Assembly (NCBI GenBank): GCA_963788185.1
Contig: CAWBGE010000012.1
Coordinates: 124,001 to 188,000 of the forward strand
DNA from: CAIWHR01 sp963788185
Lineage (GTDB): Bacteria > Pseudomonadota > Gammaproteobacteria > Burkholderiales > Casimicrobiaceae
Direction of reading: 5' to 3'
DNA: 64,000 nucleotides
Below, in pieces: positions 53,143 through 62,269 of this stretch. Both the position numbers and the translations under genes were made by a program. Under the pieces are notes generated by a model. That model was given only the letters and a program-made list of their open reading frames with translations. It searched no databases and was not told the DNA's origin. The number at the start of each line of letters is the position of its first letter. Positions within the stretch are counted from its first letter, which is position 1.

Positions 53143-54455
53143 CGAACAACCTTTCGAGGAATGGGTTCGTCAATCAGATATCTTGCGGCCGCGGCGACTG
53201 CCTGGTAGGCGGTGGCGATCGCTATGCCCGCGCCGCTGCGCGAACGAATCCAGTCCTGATGCGCGACGATGACACCCGCGGCAAAGAGGCGTTCGTTGCA
53301 GGGCCGTCCGTCCCGTCCCAAGGGCCTGGATTCGGCATCGATTTCGATGCCGGCCCGGTGTATCGGATGGCCGCGGACGTCCGTATAGCGCTCGCGATAC
53401 CAGTCGGCGCGGCCCGCCGGCTGCGTCACGGGCAGGTCCAGCAGGTGTTCTTTGATCCCGTCCGGATGCGCTTCGAGACCGCCGCTCAAAAAGCGGCCGG
53501 TGGCGAGAATGACTGCTCGCGCACGAATTCGGATCGGGCCGAAGCTGTCACGCAAGTCCAGTGTCGCGCCTTCATCGTCGAAGCGGAGCGCCGTGACCTT
53601 CTGTTGCGGAATCAGCGTCACGCCCTTCTGCGGCAACGCCTGTTCGAGCAACTCGCGCAGCCGGACCCCCGGCACCGATGGCGGCATGGTCGGGATTTCG
53701 AAGATCTCGAGGCCGGTGAGTTTCTCGAGGTTCGCATGCACCTGGTCCGGCCGGTGGATGCCGAGGATTGCCGGGAGGCCGATGACCTTCGCTTGTCCGG
53801 CCACGCCGTTCAATGCCGCAGCCAGTTTTTCGCGGGTCGCCGGCACCTCCAGCGCCCGCGCCATCACCTCCGGATAGACTTCGCCGCGAGCCATGTCCGG
53901 AAAAGCAATGCGTCGCGTGGCAAGGCCCGGCCAGCGGTCCCCGATGTTGGCAACCACCTCGCGACCACTGAATCCTTTCAATCCCTCGAAGTCGACGATG
54001 ACGCAGTTCGCGTTCGCGGCCAAGGCCCGCGGCCCGGCCGCCATGGTGGCGGGAACGCAAAGCGTCTGCTTCAGTGTGCCGGCGGGGGTCAGCGCCGTGA
54101 TGTTGCCGGCGCCAGCACGACTGTAGACGATGCCAGTTTCCCCGAGAAAGGTCGTGAACTCGTCGAAGCCGCGGCGAATGTCGGCGACGGCCACCCGGCT
54201 CAATGGATGCCCGGGCTGTGCTTCGCGCAGCTGCTCGAGGGCGTGCCAGGGGTCGGTGATGGTCGCTGGCGAACCGTCCAACTTGCCCAGGAGGTCGAGA
54301 TATCCCGTCGTGTAGGCAACTGCTCCGCTGTTGCCGGCGAGGGCGGTGCTGATCTTCCGGTTGACGGCGAATACCGACGCGGCGAAACCCGCGATCCCTG
54401 AACCGATCACCGCAAGTTCGGTGGCGAAGATCCGGGGCTGCTCGATCATGTTCAT
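53139..54455 (-). CDS. glpB: GlpB-like FAD subunit of quinone-linked dehydrogenase
   Basis: GlpB is the FMN/FAD-binding subunit of anaerobic glycerol-3-phosphate dehydrogenase. The 438-residue product starts with a dinucleotide motif (ATELAVIGSGIAGFAASVFA) and has ILATGRFLSGGLEA and GVIVAHQDWIRSRSGAGIAIATAY, typical of GlpB. It lies 32 bases after the GlpA-like gene. The substrate of this operon is not certain. Confidence 0.8.
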   Translation of the reverse strand: MNMIEQPRIFATELAVIGSGIAGFAASVFAVNRKISTALAGNSGAVAYTTGYLDLLGKLDGSPATITDPWHALEQLREAQPGHPLSRVAVADIRRGFDEFTTFLGETGIVYSRAGAGNITALTPAGTLKQTLCVPATMAAGPRALAANANCVIVDFEGLKGFSGREVVANIGDRWPGLATRRIAFPDMARGEVYPEVMARALEVPATREKLAAALNGVAGQAKVIGLPAILGIHRPDQVHANLEKLTGLEIFEIPTMPPSVPGVRLRELLEQALPQKGVTLIPQQKVTALRFDDEGATLDLRDSFGPIRIRARAVILATGRFLSGGLEAHPDGIKEHLLDLPVTQPAGRADWYRERYTDVRGHPIHRAGIEIDAESRPLGRDGRPCNERLFAAGVIVAHQDWIRSRSGAGIAIATAYQAVAAAARYLIDEPIPRKVVR

Positions 54456-54487
54456 GGGCGACCCTAACAGTGTACGTGTGGCGAGCG

Positions 54488-56101
54488 TCAGTCGGCTTCG
54501 ACGGTGTCGAGCCCCAGCAGCCCGCAATGCAGTGCTTCGGCCAACTCCATCTGGGCAGCCTGCTGGCCCCATATGACCAGACGCTGGCCCTTGAAGCGCT
54601 CGTCGAAAAAGTCCCGCATGTGGACGAGGGCAGCAGCGTCGCGGTAGTAGCCCTGGTCGTAGAGGTAGGACGCGACGCGGATGCCGCAGAACGAGCCCTG
54701 GCAAGGCCCCTTGCCGACGCGCGAGCGCAGCGAGATCGCTTCGATGCTCATCGCTTCCGGCTCCACGCCTGGCGGGGTCGCGACGATCTCATCGATCGCC
54801 GACTGCGGCACCATCTCGCACTCGCACAGGATCATGTCCCCCGGATCGTTGAGCGGGTACCAGATCTTCGGCGCGCCGCCGGGCTCGGTCCAGCGACCGG
54901 CATCGCCACCGGGCAGGGCAACGATTGCGGTGGTGCCGGGCTGGCGGTTGCCGAGCCTGCCGGCGACGAGGTCGGCAGCTTTCTCGGCCATCAGGCGGAA
55001 AGTGGTGAGTTTCCCGCCGGTGATCGTGCAGAAGTTGGCCAGGCCTTGCGAGCGATGGTCCATCAGCGCAAACCCTCGGCTGGCCGCGCGGTCGCTCGCG
55101 ATTCCGCTGCCCTGCAGCAGCGGTCGCACTCGGGAGAAAGCGCGGGTGTAGCGGGCGCGGGCCAACGCCGGGATCATCGCCGAACCCTCGCGTATGTTGC
55201 GGTCGATCTCTTCCACGGTGGGCGCGACGTGGTCCAGATCCGTGATCCGCGTGGAGGTGGTCCCGAGGATGGAAACCGTCCCGCCAGGCACCAGGATGTC
55301 GCCGTCGCCCGGAGGGCGCAGCCGGTTGACGACGTGACGGGCCATCCGGTCGTGGTTCACCAGCAGCGTGCCCTTCGCGTAGAGCAGATCGACATCGGTA
55401 CAGCCGGCCAGGCGCGCGATGTTCATGGCCCAGGCGCCGCCCGCGTTGACCACCTGCCGGGCGCGAATGACCAGGGGCGCGTGGCTTCGGCTGTCGCGAC
55501 AGATCGCGGAACGGATTTCACCGTCGACGATCTCGAAGCGCAGCAGTTCGGTGTGGGAACGGTAGATGCTGCCGTTGCCGAGCCGGGCGTGATCCACGTT
55601 CGCCAGGGCCAGGTGGAAGGGATCGACGGTGGCATCGGGAACCCGATAGGCGCGGACCAGGCGGTTCGAGAGGTGAGGCTCGAGCTTTCGCGCCTCGGCA
55701 ACGGTCAGTTCGTCGCAGGGTATCGCCGCACGCCGGCACAGCGCGGGAAAATTCTCGGCGAATTCGGGATCATCCCCTTCGACGGCGACGAACAGGCCGC
55801 CGGTGGCCTCGATGCACTGCGGTGCCAACCGGCTGAGCAGCTCGCTTTCCTGCCGGCACTCGATCGCCGCCTCGAGGTCGGTGGAAACGTAGCGGCCGCC
55901 CGAATGCAGGAGGCCGTGATTGCCGCCCGAGGCTCCGGCGCAAAGGTCGATCTTGTCGATGAGGATGGTGTGGATGCCGCGCAGCGCGAGGTCGCGCATG
56001 ATCCCCGTGCCGGTCACTCCGCCGCCGATGATCAATACCTCGGTTTCGAGGCGGGTCGCCGCGGGGGAGGGTGCGGGGTTGCTTGAGACGACGGTGCTCA
56101 T
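54488..56101 (-). CDS. glpA: GlpA-like FAD-dependent glycerol-3-phosphate dehydrogenase subunit
   Basis: GlpA is the catalytic FAD subunit of anaerobic sn-glycerol-3-phosphate dehydrogenase. The 537-residue product has LIIGGGVTGTGIMRDLALRGI, HGLLHSGGRYVSTD and ITGGKLTTFRLMAEKAAD. The C-terminal [2Fe-2S]-type domain (CECEMVPQ ... GPCQGSFCG) is present. In E. coli glpABC is contiguous in that order; here the GlpC-like gene comes first. The context with a YeiH exporter and an SQR-like protein hints at a sulfonate analogue as substrate. Confidence 0.85.
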   Translation of the reverse strand: MSTVVSSNPAPSPAATRLETEVLIIGGGVTGTGIMRDLALRGIHTILIDKIDLCAGASGGNHGLLHSGGRYVSTDLEAAIECRQESELLSRLAPQCIEATGGLFVAVEGDDPEFAENFPALCRRAAIPCDELTVAEARKLEPHLSNRLVRAYRVPDATVDPFHLALANVDHARLGNGSIYRSHTELLRFEIVDGEIRSAICRDSRSHAPLVIRARQVVNAGGAWAMNIARLAGCTDVDLLYAKGTLLVNHDRMARHVVNRLRPPGDGDILVPGGTVSILGTTSTRITDLDHVAPTVEEIDRNIREGSAMIPALARARYTRAFSRVRPLLQGSGIASDRAASRGFALMDHRSQGLANFCTITGGKLTTFRLMAEKAADLVAGRLGNRQPGTTAIVALPGGDAGRWTEPGGAPKIWYPLNDPGDMILCECEMVPQSAIDEIVATPPGVEPEAMSIEAISLRSRVGKGPCQGSFCGIRVASYLYDQGYYRDAAALVHMRDFFDERFKGQRLVIWGQQAAQMELAEALHCGLLGLDTVEAD

Positions 56102-56194
56102 GGCGTTTGCCTTCAGGTGGTGCCGCACTGGCAACGATGGCAGTCGCGGGCGAGTTGAGGCGCGACGGCGGTGTCCGTGCGAGCGTCGACCCGG

Positions 56195-57475
56195 TCAGTC
56201 GATCAAGGCCCGGAGATCCGGTCCGAGGTAATGGCGCTCGTTCTTGCCGAGGATGCCGAGCGACAGGCACATCAACGTCCAGAAGTGAACGACGCCGTAG
56301 TTGCCGCCGTAGAAGCGGCCGATGTCGTCGATCTGGGAATGGCAGTTGTGGCAGGGCGTCAGGACATAGGCTGCGCCGGTGGCGGCAATCTGGTCGAATT
56401 TGCGCTTGCCATAGGTGCGTCGATGCTCGGTCATGCCCGCCTGCAGGAAGCCGCCCCCACCGCCGCAGCAGTAGTTGGCGCTGCGATTGGGCTGCATGTC
56501 GACGAAGTTCTCTTCGCCGACGAGCGTCTTGACGACGAAGCGCATGTCTTCGGCAATCGCTTCGCCGTAGGACTTGCGCACGATCATGCAGGGATCCTGC
56601 ACGGTGAACTTGATGCCCTTGGTGTTCCACCGGGAATTGATCGGCAGCTTGCCTTCCCGCACCCACTGGGCATAGTAGGTCATCAGGCTTTCCATGCGGA
56701 AATGCGCGTCGAGGCCGAAGCGCTTGACTCCTTGCCACATCGTGTAATAGCTGTGACCGCACTCGGTGTTGAGCCACACCTGGCAGCCGAGATCGTTCAC
56801 CGCGTCGACGCGCTTCTCGATGACATTGCGCCAGGCCTCATCGTCGCCGGTGAACATGCAGAAATTCTCGGCCGCCCAGCCTTTGGAGGAGTAGGTCCAG
56901 TCGGCGCCGACGAGGTCGAGGATCTTCCAGAGCGGGACCATCTCGTCCGGCTCGCTCATCGGCTCACGGGAATTCTGGTTGACCAGGAAGTGCGCCCCCT
57001 GCTTGTCGATCGGCGCCTGCAGGTGCTTCAGACCCGGCTGGTCCGCCCGGACTTCCTCCAGCACGTCCTCGACGATCATCACGAAATCTCCCGACGGCAT
57101 GCCCATGGCGCTGGTCGAGTCGCCGAGCTGCGCGAGCTGGCAGGAGCGGGTGATCCCCGCCGGCCTCTTTTCCTTCGGCCAGTTGCCGCGCGCGAAAAAC
57201 ACCAACTGCGAGATGTCGATGTTCATCGGACAGACGTACTCGCAGCGCTTGCACAAGGTGCAGCACCAGACCCAGCGTGTGGTCGACAATTCGGCGTCCA
57301 TCCCGAGCATGGCCATCCGGATGAACTTGCGCGGATCCATGTTCTCGATCCCCGATGCGGGGCAACCCGAAGAACAGAGTCCGCAGGTCAGGCAGGCGTC
57401 AAAATTGGCGCCCGGAGGCAGCAACTTCAGCGCTGCTTCCTTGAAATGGATGATGGGTGTTGCGGTTTCTGCCAT
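56195..57475 (-). CDS. GlpC/HdrD-like iron-sulfur protein
   Basis: This 426-residue protein has two [4Fe-4S] motifs (CLTCGLCSSGCP; CTLCKRCEYVCP) and a CCG region (NTECGHSYY; NYCCGGGGGFLQAG ... CHNCHSQ), as in GlpC, HdrD and DsrK. It is expected to be a membrane-associated electron carrier to quinone for the GlpAB-like flavoproteins. The ATG at 57475 (MAETATPI) is chosen over an upstream start with low-complexity sequence. It may also be regarded as a second DsrK-like module. Confidence 0.82.
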   Translation of the reverse strand: MAETATPIIHFKEAALKLLPPGANFDACLTCGLCSSGCPASGIENMDPRKFIRMAMLGMDAELSTTRWVWCCTLCKRCEYVCPMNIDISQLVFFARGNWPKEKRPAGITRSCQLAQLGDSTSAMGMPSGDFVMIVEDVLEEVRADQPGLKHLQAPIDKQGAHFLVNQNSREPMSEPDEMVPLWKILDLVGADWTYSSKGWAAENFCMFTGDDEAWRNVIEKRVDAVNDLGCQVWLNTECGHSYYTMWQGVKRFGLDAHFRMESLMTYYAQWVREGKLPINSRWNTKGIKFTVQDPCMIVRKSYGEAIAEDMRFVVKTLVGEENFVDMQPNRSANYCCGGGGGFLQAGMTEHRRTYGKRKFDQIAATGAAYVLTPCHNCHSQIDDIGRFYGGNYGVVHFWTLMCLSLGILGKNERHYLGPDLRALID

Positions 57476-57639
57476 GTTCGTGGTCCTGTCGTTGGCGCCG
57501 AATGGCGCTGGACGAATCCCCGCCGCCATTGTTTCAATTTCCAGTGGGATTTGATACCGCGATCATCGGCGCCTGCGGTCGCCCACCCCGTTGCGACTGC
57601 CTGTCATCGCCCTCGCGGACTTCCGCGATCAGGCGCGGT

Positions 57640-58218
57640 TCAGCGAAAGATCTGTTCGGCCAGCTCGCGGCGCAGCTGCTGGGACCGAGACTCGATCGTG
57701 GCGATGATGCCCGCCGTAGACTCGTCGGCTTCCAGATGTGGCGTCAGCGCCGCGTAGAAATTCTTTTCCACCGTGCTCAACCGGTTGAGCACGAGCAGGT
57801 AGTCGGTCCGGCTACGGTAGGTCGCGCGGACCAGGGCCTCGAAGCTGTCGCCGTCCGCGGCGAGCAGGTCCGAGTAATAGCCCACGAGGGCGCTCACCCA
57901 CTCCGCGTAGGGTTCCTTCAGCGCCTCCGCCAGGCTGGCATTGCGGACCACCGCATCGATGTCCGGTCGACCGCTCGCTTCCACGGCGTCGAGCGCGGCA
58001 TCCATCGCCCGCCGGCGGGTGGTCATGAACTCCTCGTCGAACTTCACGCGACTGCTCTTGAACGTCTGCATGCGGTAGACGAAATACACAAAGAGAATCG
58101 GGATCAGCACCATCCAGAAATTGACCTTGGGCTTCTCGAGCACGGCCTCGCCGATCGCATTGGCGAAGACCAGCTCGCGCTGCAGGATCAGGTCTTTCTT
58201 CCGCGCCAATGCCGTCAT
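57640..58218 (-). CDS. Single-pass membrane protein of unknown function
   Basis: I do not recognise this 192-residue protein. A basic N-terminal helix (ARKKDLILQRELVFANAIG) precedes one hydrophobic segment (FWMVLIPILFVYFVYRM, about residues 34-50). A long soluble helical domain follows, with many charged residues (VSALVGYYSDLLAADGDSFE; IESRSQQLRRELAEQIFR). Its ATG overlaps no neighbour. Position between the exporter and the GlpC-like gene suggests a structural or coupling role. Confidence 0.65.
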   Translation of the reverse strand: MTALARKKDLILQRELVFANAIGEAVLEKPKVNFWMVLIPILFVYFVYRMQTFKSSRVKFDEEFMTTRRRAMDAALDAVEASGRPDIDAVVRNASLAEALKEPYAEWVSALVGYYSDLLAADGDSFEALVRATYRSRTDYLLVLNRLSTVEKNFYAALTPHLEADESTAGIIATIESRSQQLRRELAEQIFR

Positions 58219-58288
58219 GGTCGTTCGCGTGGCAAGAGAAAGCGCCCGCAGGCTGCGTGCCGGTGGTCGGGGTCGCGCTCCATGCCAG

Positions 58289-58573
58289 TCAGGGCTTTTC
58301 GCGCGGCGTGTAGTCGAGGCTGTCGCGGATGCGCTCCGAGCCTTCGGCAGGCGCCTCGAAGTCCGTGTAGTAAATGGCGGTGGCTCTCAGGTCGTGCTTT
58401 TCGATGACCTCCGCCATCTGGCGCGCGCCCGGGATCCGTTGCGCCAGCGACCCGATGCCGAACATGAAGAACAGGATCAGCGCCATCCCGATGATCAGTC
58501 TCAACCAGGGACTGAGCGCTGCCGGCGGAGCCACAGCCCCGCCGGCAGCCGAAAGGACGCATGTGTCCTTCAC
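58289..58573 (-). CDS. Small single-pass membrane protein
   Basis: This 94-residue protein has one membrane segment (LRLIIGMALILFFMFGIGSLA) and a soluble tail containing RATAIYYTDFEAPAEGSERIRDSLDYTPR. The GTG start at 58573 lies 15 bases after the YeiH stop, with a weak ribosome site. I do not know the family. It was probably acquired with, and is transcribed with, the exporter. Confidence 0.55.
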   Translation of the reverse strand: MKDTCVLSAAGGAVAPPAALSPWLRLIIGMALILFFMFGIGSLAQRIPGARQMAEVIEKHDLRATAIYYTDFEAPAEGSERIRDSLDYTPREKP

Positions 58574-58587
58574 GAGTCGGCGACCGG

Positions 58588-60345
58588 CTAGATGGCCGCG
58601 GTGACTTCGGGGAAGACCACGTAGAACATGAGATAGGCGATCAAAAGCGTGAAGGCCAACTGGAAAGTCTGGCCGAACACGTACAGGGTGATCGGCTTGC
58701 CCCCCTTGAAGTATTGCCCGAATTCCCGGAAGTTGGTGTCGAGCCCGATGCACGTGAAGGCCAGCGCGAAGAACCACTCGCGGGCAATGCGGGTGAAGCC
58801 CCTCAACACTCCGTGGTCGATCATGACCGTGCTCATGTCCTTGCCCACGCTCTGGTCGATGACCGAAAACACGATCGAGGCCAGGATGAAACCGACGACG
58901 AACTTCGGGAAGCGGTACCAGATCTCCCACCAGCTCACGGACGTGCCGGGCTTGTTTTCCACCCTGGCGGACCAGTACACGGCGACACAGAAGGCCACGA
59001 CGCCGATGAGCACGTTCTGGATCATCTTGATCGTCGCCGCGACATAGAGAGCTTTTTCGCCGAAGAACGCACCGGCGGCCGCCACCGCCCCCGTGGAGTC
59101 GATGGTGCTGCCCATCCACGCCCCGGCGAGAATTTCAGGCATGTTCACCAGGCGGGCGAATGCCGGCTGGCCCACCATGCAGATGGCCGTGAACACCATG
59201 GACAGGCCGATGGCGAGCGTCAGCTCCGCTTTCTTGGCCTTGCACGCGGCCGCCGTGGCAATCGCCGCCGACACGCCGCAGACCGACATGTCGGCCGAGA
59301 TCGTGATGTTCAGTGTCTTGGAAGGCATCTTGATGAACCGCTGACCGACCCAGTAGGTCAGGATCAGCGTGATGGGCGTGCAGGTCCAGGCGAGGAAGAT
59401 GCCGGGCTTGCCGATGGCGAGGATCTTGTTGAAAAGGATTTCGGCGCCCAGCAGGACGAGGCCGGTCTTGATGAAGTACTCGGTGCAGACGGCAGGCTTG
59501 ACCCACTTGGGTGTGCCGACGGTGTTGCTGATGAGCAAGCCGAAGGCGATGGCCCACAGCGGGAAACCGAACCCCCAGTATTTCATCAGCGCCTGCGTTT
59601 CGCCCATGTAGGCCAGCACGGCGATGAGGAACACGAACGGGAAACCCACGACGAAATTGCTGAAGGAATCTCCCATGATGGCTCTGCCGGCGCCGAAGAA
59701 AACGGCAAGCATGACGCACAGGCCGACGAGGTAGGGAATGCGGTTATAGGCCTTGACGTTGACCTTGCCCGCGGCCTTGGATGCCTTGTCTTTGGCCTCC
59801 TGCCAGCCCTTGATGTCCTTGTCGGCCGCGGCGTTGAGAGCGGCGTCCTTGAAGCTCGCAGTGGCGGCGGCGGCCTGAGTGGCCTTGGCGTTCGCCAGCG
59901 CCGCCTCGGCAGCGAGCTTCGCCTTGTCTGCGGCCTCCTTGAACGGCACGCCCATCGCCTTGGCGGTCGCCTCGGTGCGGATGAGGGCATCCAGCGGGTT
60001 GCTGTTCCAATCGCTGGGGGCAGCGAGGAAATTCTGGATCGTCTTGGCGAAATCCTGGTTGGTCGCGCGCACGCCGCGCTTGGCCGACGAGGCGTTGTGC
60101 CATTCGATGGTCTTGAACGGGGCCTTTGCGGCCTCTTCCTTCATGATGGCGTTGTACTTGGGAATTTCGGCCGCCTTTTCGGGCGGGTTCGGCAGGAAGA
60201 TTGCAAGGCCGACGATGAGGAGAAAGAATCCCATCCAGACGACCATCCAGTCTTCCTTGGTGTACAGATCCCTGAGGGTAGTCTTGCCGCTGTCGAGTAC
60301 GACGTAGTCGGAGTCCGGCTTAACTGTTGCAGTGCCATTTGCCAT
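58588..60345 (-). CDS. YeiH/UPF0324-family putative sulfate exporter with large N-terminal insert
   Basis: This 585-residue membrane protein belongs to the YeiH family of putative sulfate or sulfite exporters. The first hydrophobic segment (MVVWMGFFLLIVGLAIFLP, about residues 33-51) is followed by an unusual alanine/lysine-rich soluble stretch of about 130 residues (to about 185). The multi-pass core comes next (ADMSVCGVSAAIATAAACKAK; GAWMGSTIDSTGAVAAAGA; FTCIGLDTNFREFG). AGGAG lies before the ATG at 60345. It leads the GlpABC-like operon and fits export of sulfate or sulfite. Confidence 0.85.
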   Translation of the reverse strand: MANGTATVKPDSDYVVLDSGKTTLRDLYTKEDWMVVWMGFFLLIVGLAIFLPNPPEKAAEIPKYNAIMKEEAAKAPFKTIEWHNASSAKRGVRATNQDFAKTIQNFLAAPSDWNSNPLDALIRTEATAKAMGVPFKEAADKAKLAAEAALANAKATQAAAATASFKDAALNAAADKDIKGWQEAKDKASKAAGKVNVKAYNRIPYLVGLCVMLAVFFGAGRAIMGDSFSNFVVGFPFVFLIAVLAYMGETQALMKYWGFGFPLWAIAFGLLISNTVGTPKWVKPAVCTEYFIKTGLVLLGAEILFNKILAIGKPGIFLAWTCTPITLILTYWVGQRFIKMPSKTLNITISADMSVCGVSAAIATAAACKAKKAELTLAIGLSMVFTAICMVGQPAFARLVNMPEILAGAWMGSTIDSTGAVAAAGAFFGEKALYVAATIKMIQNVLIGVVAFCVAVYWSARVENKPGTSVSWWEIWYRFPKFVVGFILASIVFSVIDQSVGKDMSTVMIDHGVLRGFTRIAREWFFALAFTCIGLDTNFREFGQYFKGGKPITLYVFGQTFQLAFTLLIAYLMFYVVFPEVTAAI

Positions 60346-60761
60346 GCTTATCTCCTGCTGCCGATGCGCGTTGAAATGAGACGCTCCTGAATAATCTGCA
60401 GACATCGCGAGTGACACGACGCATGGTCACTCGGTACATCCATCTGTGCGTTGCGATCCAAGATGCGCCATGTTCGTCTCTGTACTGTCCACCGTCTTTG
60501 CGTCGGATCAACCATCGAGCGCAAACGTCGGCGGTTGAATCGATCCAATGACAAATCGTGATTCGAGACCGCGTCCTTTTGACGCAGACAGCGTGATGTC
60601 GAAGACATCGAACAGTCATGCTGCGACTCGCGCATCGCTTGGCCGATGCGGTGTCGTTCGGGATTGTTCACAGCAAGGAATTGGCGAGTTCGTCGCCATC
60701 GGACAAGGTGCCTTCGGCGCGCGGCGCGAGACGAGCGCCGCCACGAACGCCTGATGCGCGT
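60346..60761. promoter_or_regulatory. Spacer upstream of the exporter operon with two palindromes
   Basis: This 416-base spacer holds a perfect inverted repeat GATGTC-GAA-GACATC (60595-60609) and a hairpin GCGTC-CTTTT-GACGC (60571-60585). They lie 225-265 bases upstream of the exporter start and could be an operator and an RNA hairpin. No gene is convincing. The composition is less GC-rich than the flanks. Confidence 0.4.
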
Positions 60762-61148
60762 TCAGGCTGCGAGTCGGGCGAAGTCTGCCGCGTGCGCCGC
60801 CGGCATCTCGACGCCGGCCATTTGCGCGTTTTCCGCCAGCGCGCGGCGGCGATAGCCGGGCAACCGCTCGCCCGGTTCCTGCGGCATCGCCGACGGGGAA
60901 TGGGACAGCGCAAGTCCAGCCATGCTGGCGGCACTCACCGCTTCGAGGTGGTAGGCGGCCACGCCGAAGTGGTGGCTGTTGGTGACGCCGGCAAAGACGA
61001 CGCCGGATTCGCTCGCGCGGCGCAGCGCCTCATCGACCGCCAGCGCGCGCGGCGACCTTGGGGGCCGCAGCAGTGCGTCGCGGCGATATCCTGCAGCTGC
61101 GGGCGCGCCGCAGCGAACCGTGTCACTCGGGCTGTATCCCGGCCTCAC
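60762..61148 (-). pseudogene. Decayed malate/L-lactate (sulfolactate) dehydrogenase-family gene
   Basis: The open frame keeps two pieces of the Ldh/ComC-type NAD(P)-dependent 2-hydroxyacid dehydrogenase family. One is ALRRASESGVVFAGVTNSHHFGVAAYHLEAVSAASMAGLALSHSPSAMP with the conserved histidine. The other is a C-terminal-like GERLPGYRRRALAENAQMAG...ADFARLAA. Most of the middle and the N-terminus of a protein of about 340 residues are gone. The gene overlaps the end of the Bug gene. Because ComC/SlcC sulfolactate dehydrogenases belong to this family, the remnant fits a former sulfolactate cluster. Confidence 0.6.
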
Positions 61149-62106
61149 GCACGAGCTTGCCCCAGCGCGCTATTTCGGCATCGAAGAACGCGCGCGACTC
61201 GGCAGGTGTCATCGCCACTGGCTCGAAGCCCTGATTGATGATGCGGCTCTTCATCTCTGGCTCGGCCAGCACGCTGTTGGCATCCGCGTTGATTTTCGCG
61301 ACGATCGTCGCGGGTGTCGCGGCGGGAACCATGATGGCGGTCCAGTTGGTGATGCCGAGCTGCGGATAGCCGACTTCGGCAGTCGTGGGCACGTCGGGCA
61401 GGAGCGGGTGGCGCTCCTTGCTCGTCACCGCCAATGCGCGCAGCTTGCCGCCCTTGACGTGCGGCAGTGACTCGGGAAAGTTCGACACGATGAGATCGAT
61501 CTGTCCACCGATGAGATCGGTCAGCGATGGCGTGCCGCCCTTGTAGGGAATGTGCTGCAGCTTGAAACCTGCCTGCTGCGCGAGCAGTTCGAGCCCGAGG
61601 TGCGGTGGCGTGCCGTTGCCGCTCGATCCTGCGTTCAGCGTTCGCGCCTTGCCTGCCGCGACGAGGTCGGCCATCGAGCGGATCGGCGATGCCGTGTTGA
61701 CGACGATCATCAACGGCAGCGAGCCCAGCACGGCGACGGGCGCCAGGTCTTTCTGCAGGCTGTACGGCGCCGCTGGAAACAACGTCACGTTGACGGCGTG
61801 CGTCAGCGTGACCGCAAGCAGCGTGTAGGCGTCAGCCGCCGATTTGGCGACCACATCGGCGCCAATTTGCGCATTGCCGCCGGCCCGGTTGTCGATCACC
61901 ACTGGCTGCTTCCATCGCTCGGAGAGCTTCTGCCCGACGTTGCGGGCCATCACGTCGGTGAGCCCGCCCGGCGGAAAGGGGACGACGTACTTGACGAGCT
62001 TCGACGGATACTCCTCGGCCACAGCCAGCTGCGGCAACCACGCGATCGCTCCCGCAACCATTAGCGGCAGCAACCGCCGCAGGGTGTCCTTCGCTCTGTT
62101 GCGCAT
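61123..62106 (-). CDS. Bug-family periplasmic solute-binding protein
   Basis: This tripartite tricarboxylate transporter receptor has a signal peptide (LLPLMVAGAIAWLPQLAVA) and family motifs FPPGGLTDVMARNVG, IDNRAGGNAQIGADVVAK and PYKGGTPSLTDLIGG. I use the ATG at 62106 (327 residues); a GTG 18 bases earlier is possible. It follows suyAB copy 2 on the same strand. A TTT-type transporter serves sulfolactate in Chromohalobacter, so a sulfolactate-binding role is a fair guess. Confidence 0.85.
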   Translation of the reverse strand: MRNRAKDTLRRLLPLMVAGAIAWLPQLAVAEEYPSKLVKYVVPFPPGGLTDVMARNVGQKLSERWKQPVVIDNRAGGNAQIGADVVAKSAADAYTLLAVTLTHAVNVTLFPAAPYSLQKDLAPVAVLGSLPLMIVVNTASPIRSMADLVAAGKARTLNAGSSGNGTPPHLGLELLAQQAGFKLQHIPYKGGTPSLTDLIGGQIDLIVSNFPESLPHVKGGKLRALAVTSKERHPLLPDVPTTAEVGYPQLGITNWTAIMVPAATPATIVAKINADANSVLAEPEMKSRIINQGFEPVAMTPAESRAFFDAEIARWGKLVREAGIQPE

Positions 62107-62269
62107 CACCTCGGACTCCTTCACTTGAGTACACGGAAGGGCAGGCGCAAAACGCGCGGCCCGGCCAGTCGAATCGAAATCGCGGATATCGCATCAACTT
62201 ACCGAAAGCCCACCGTCCACGGGTAGCGATTCCGCAGTGACGACCCGTCGGCGGCCGGGGTGACGGCCG

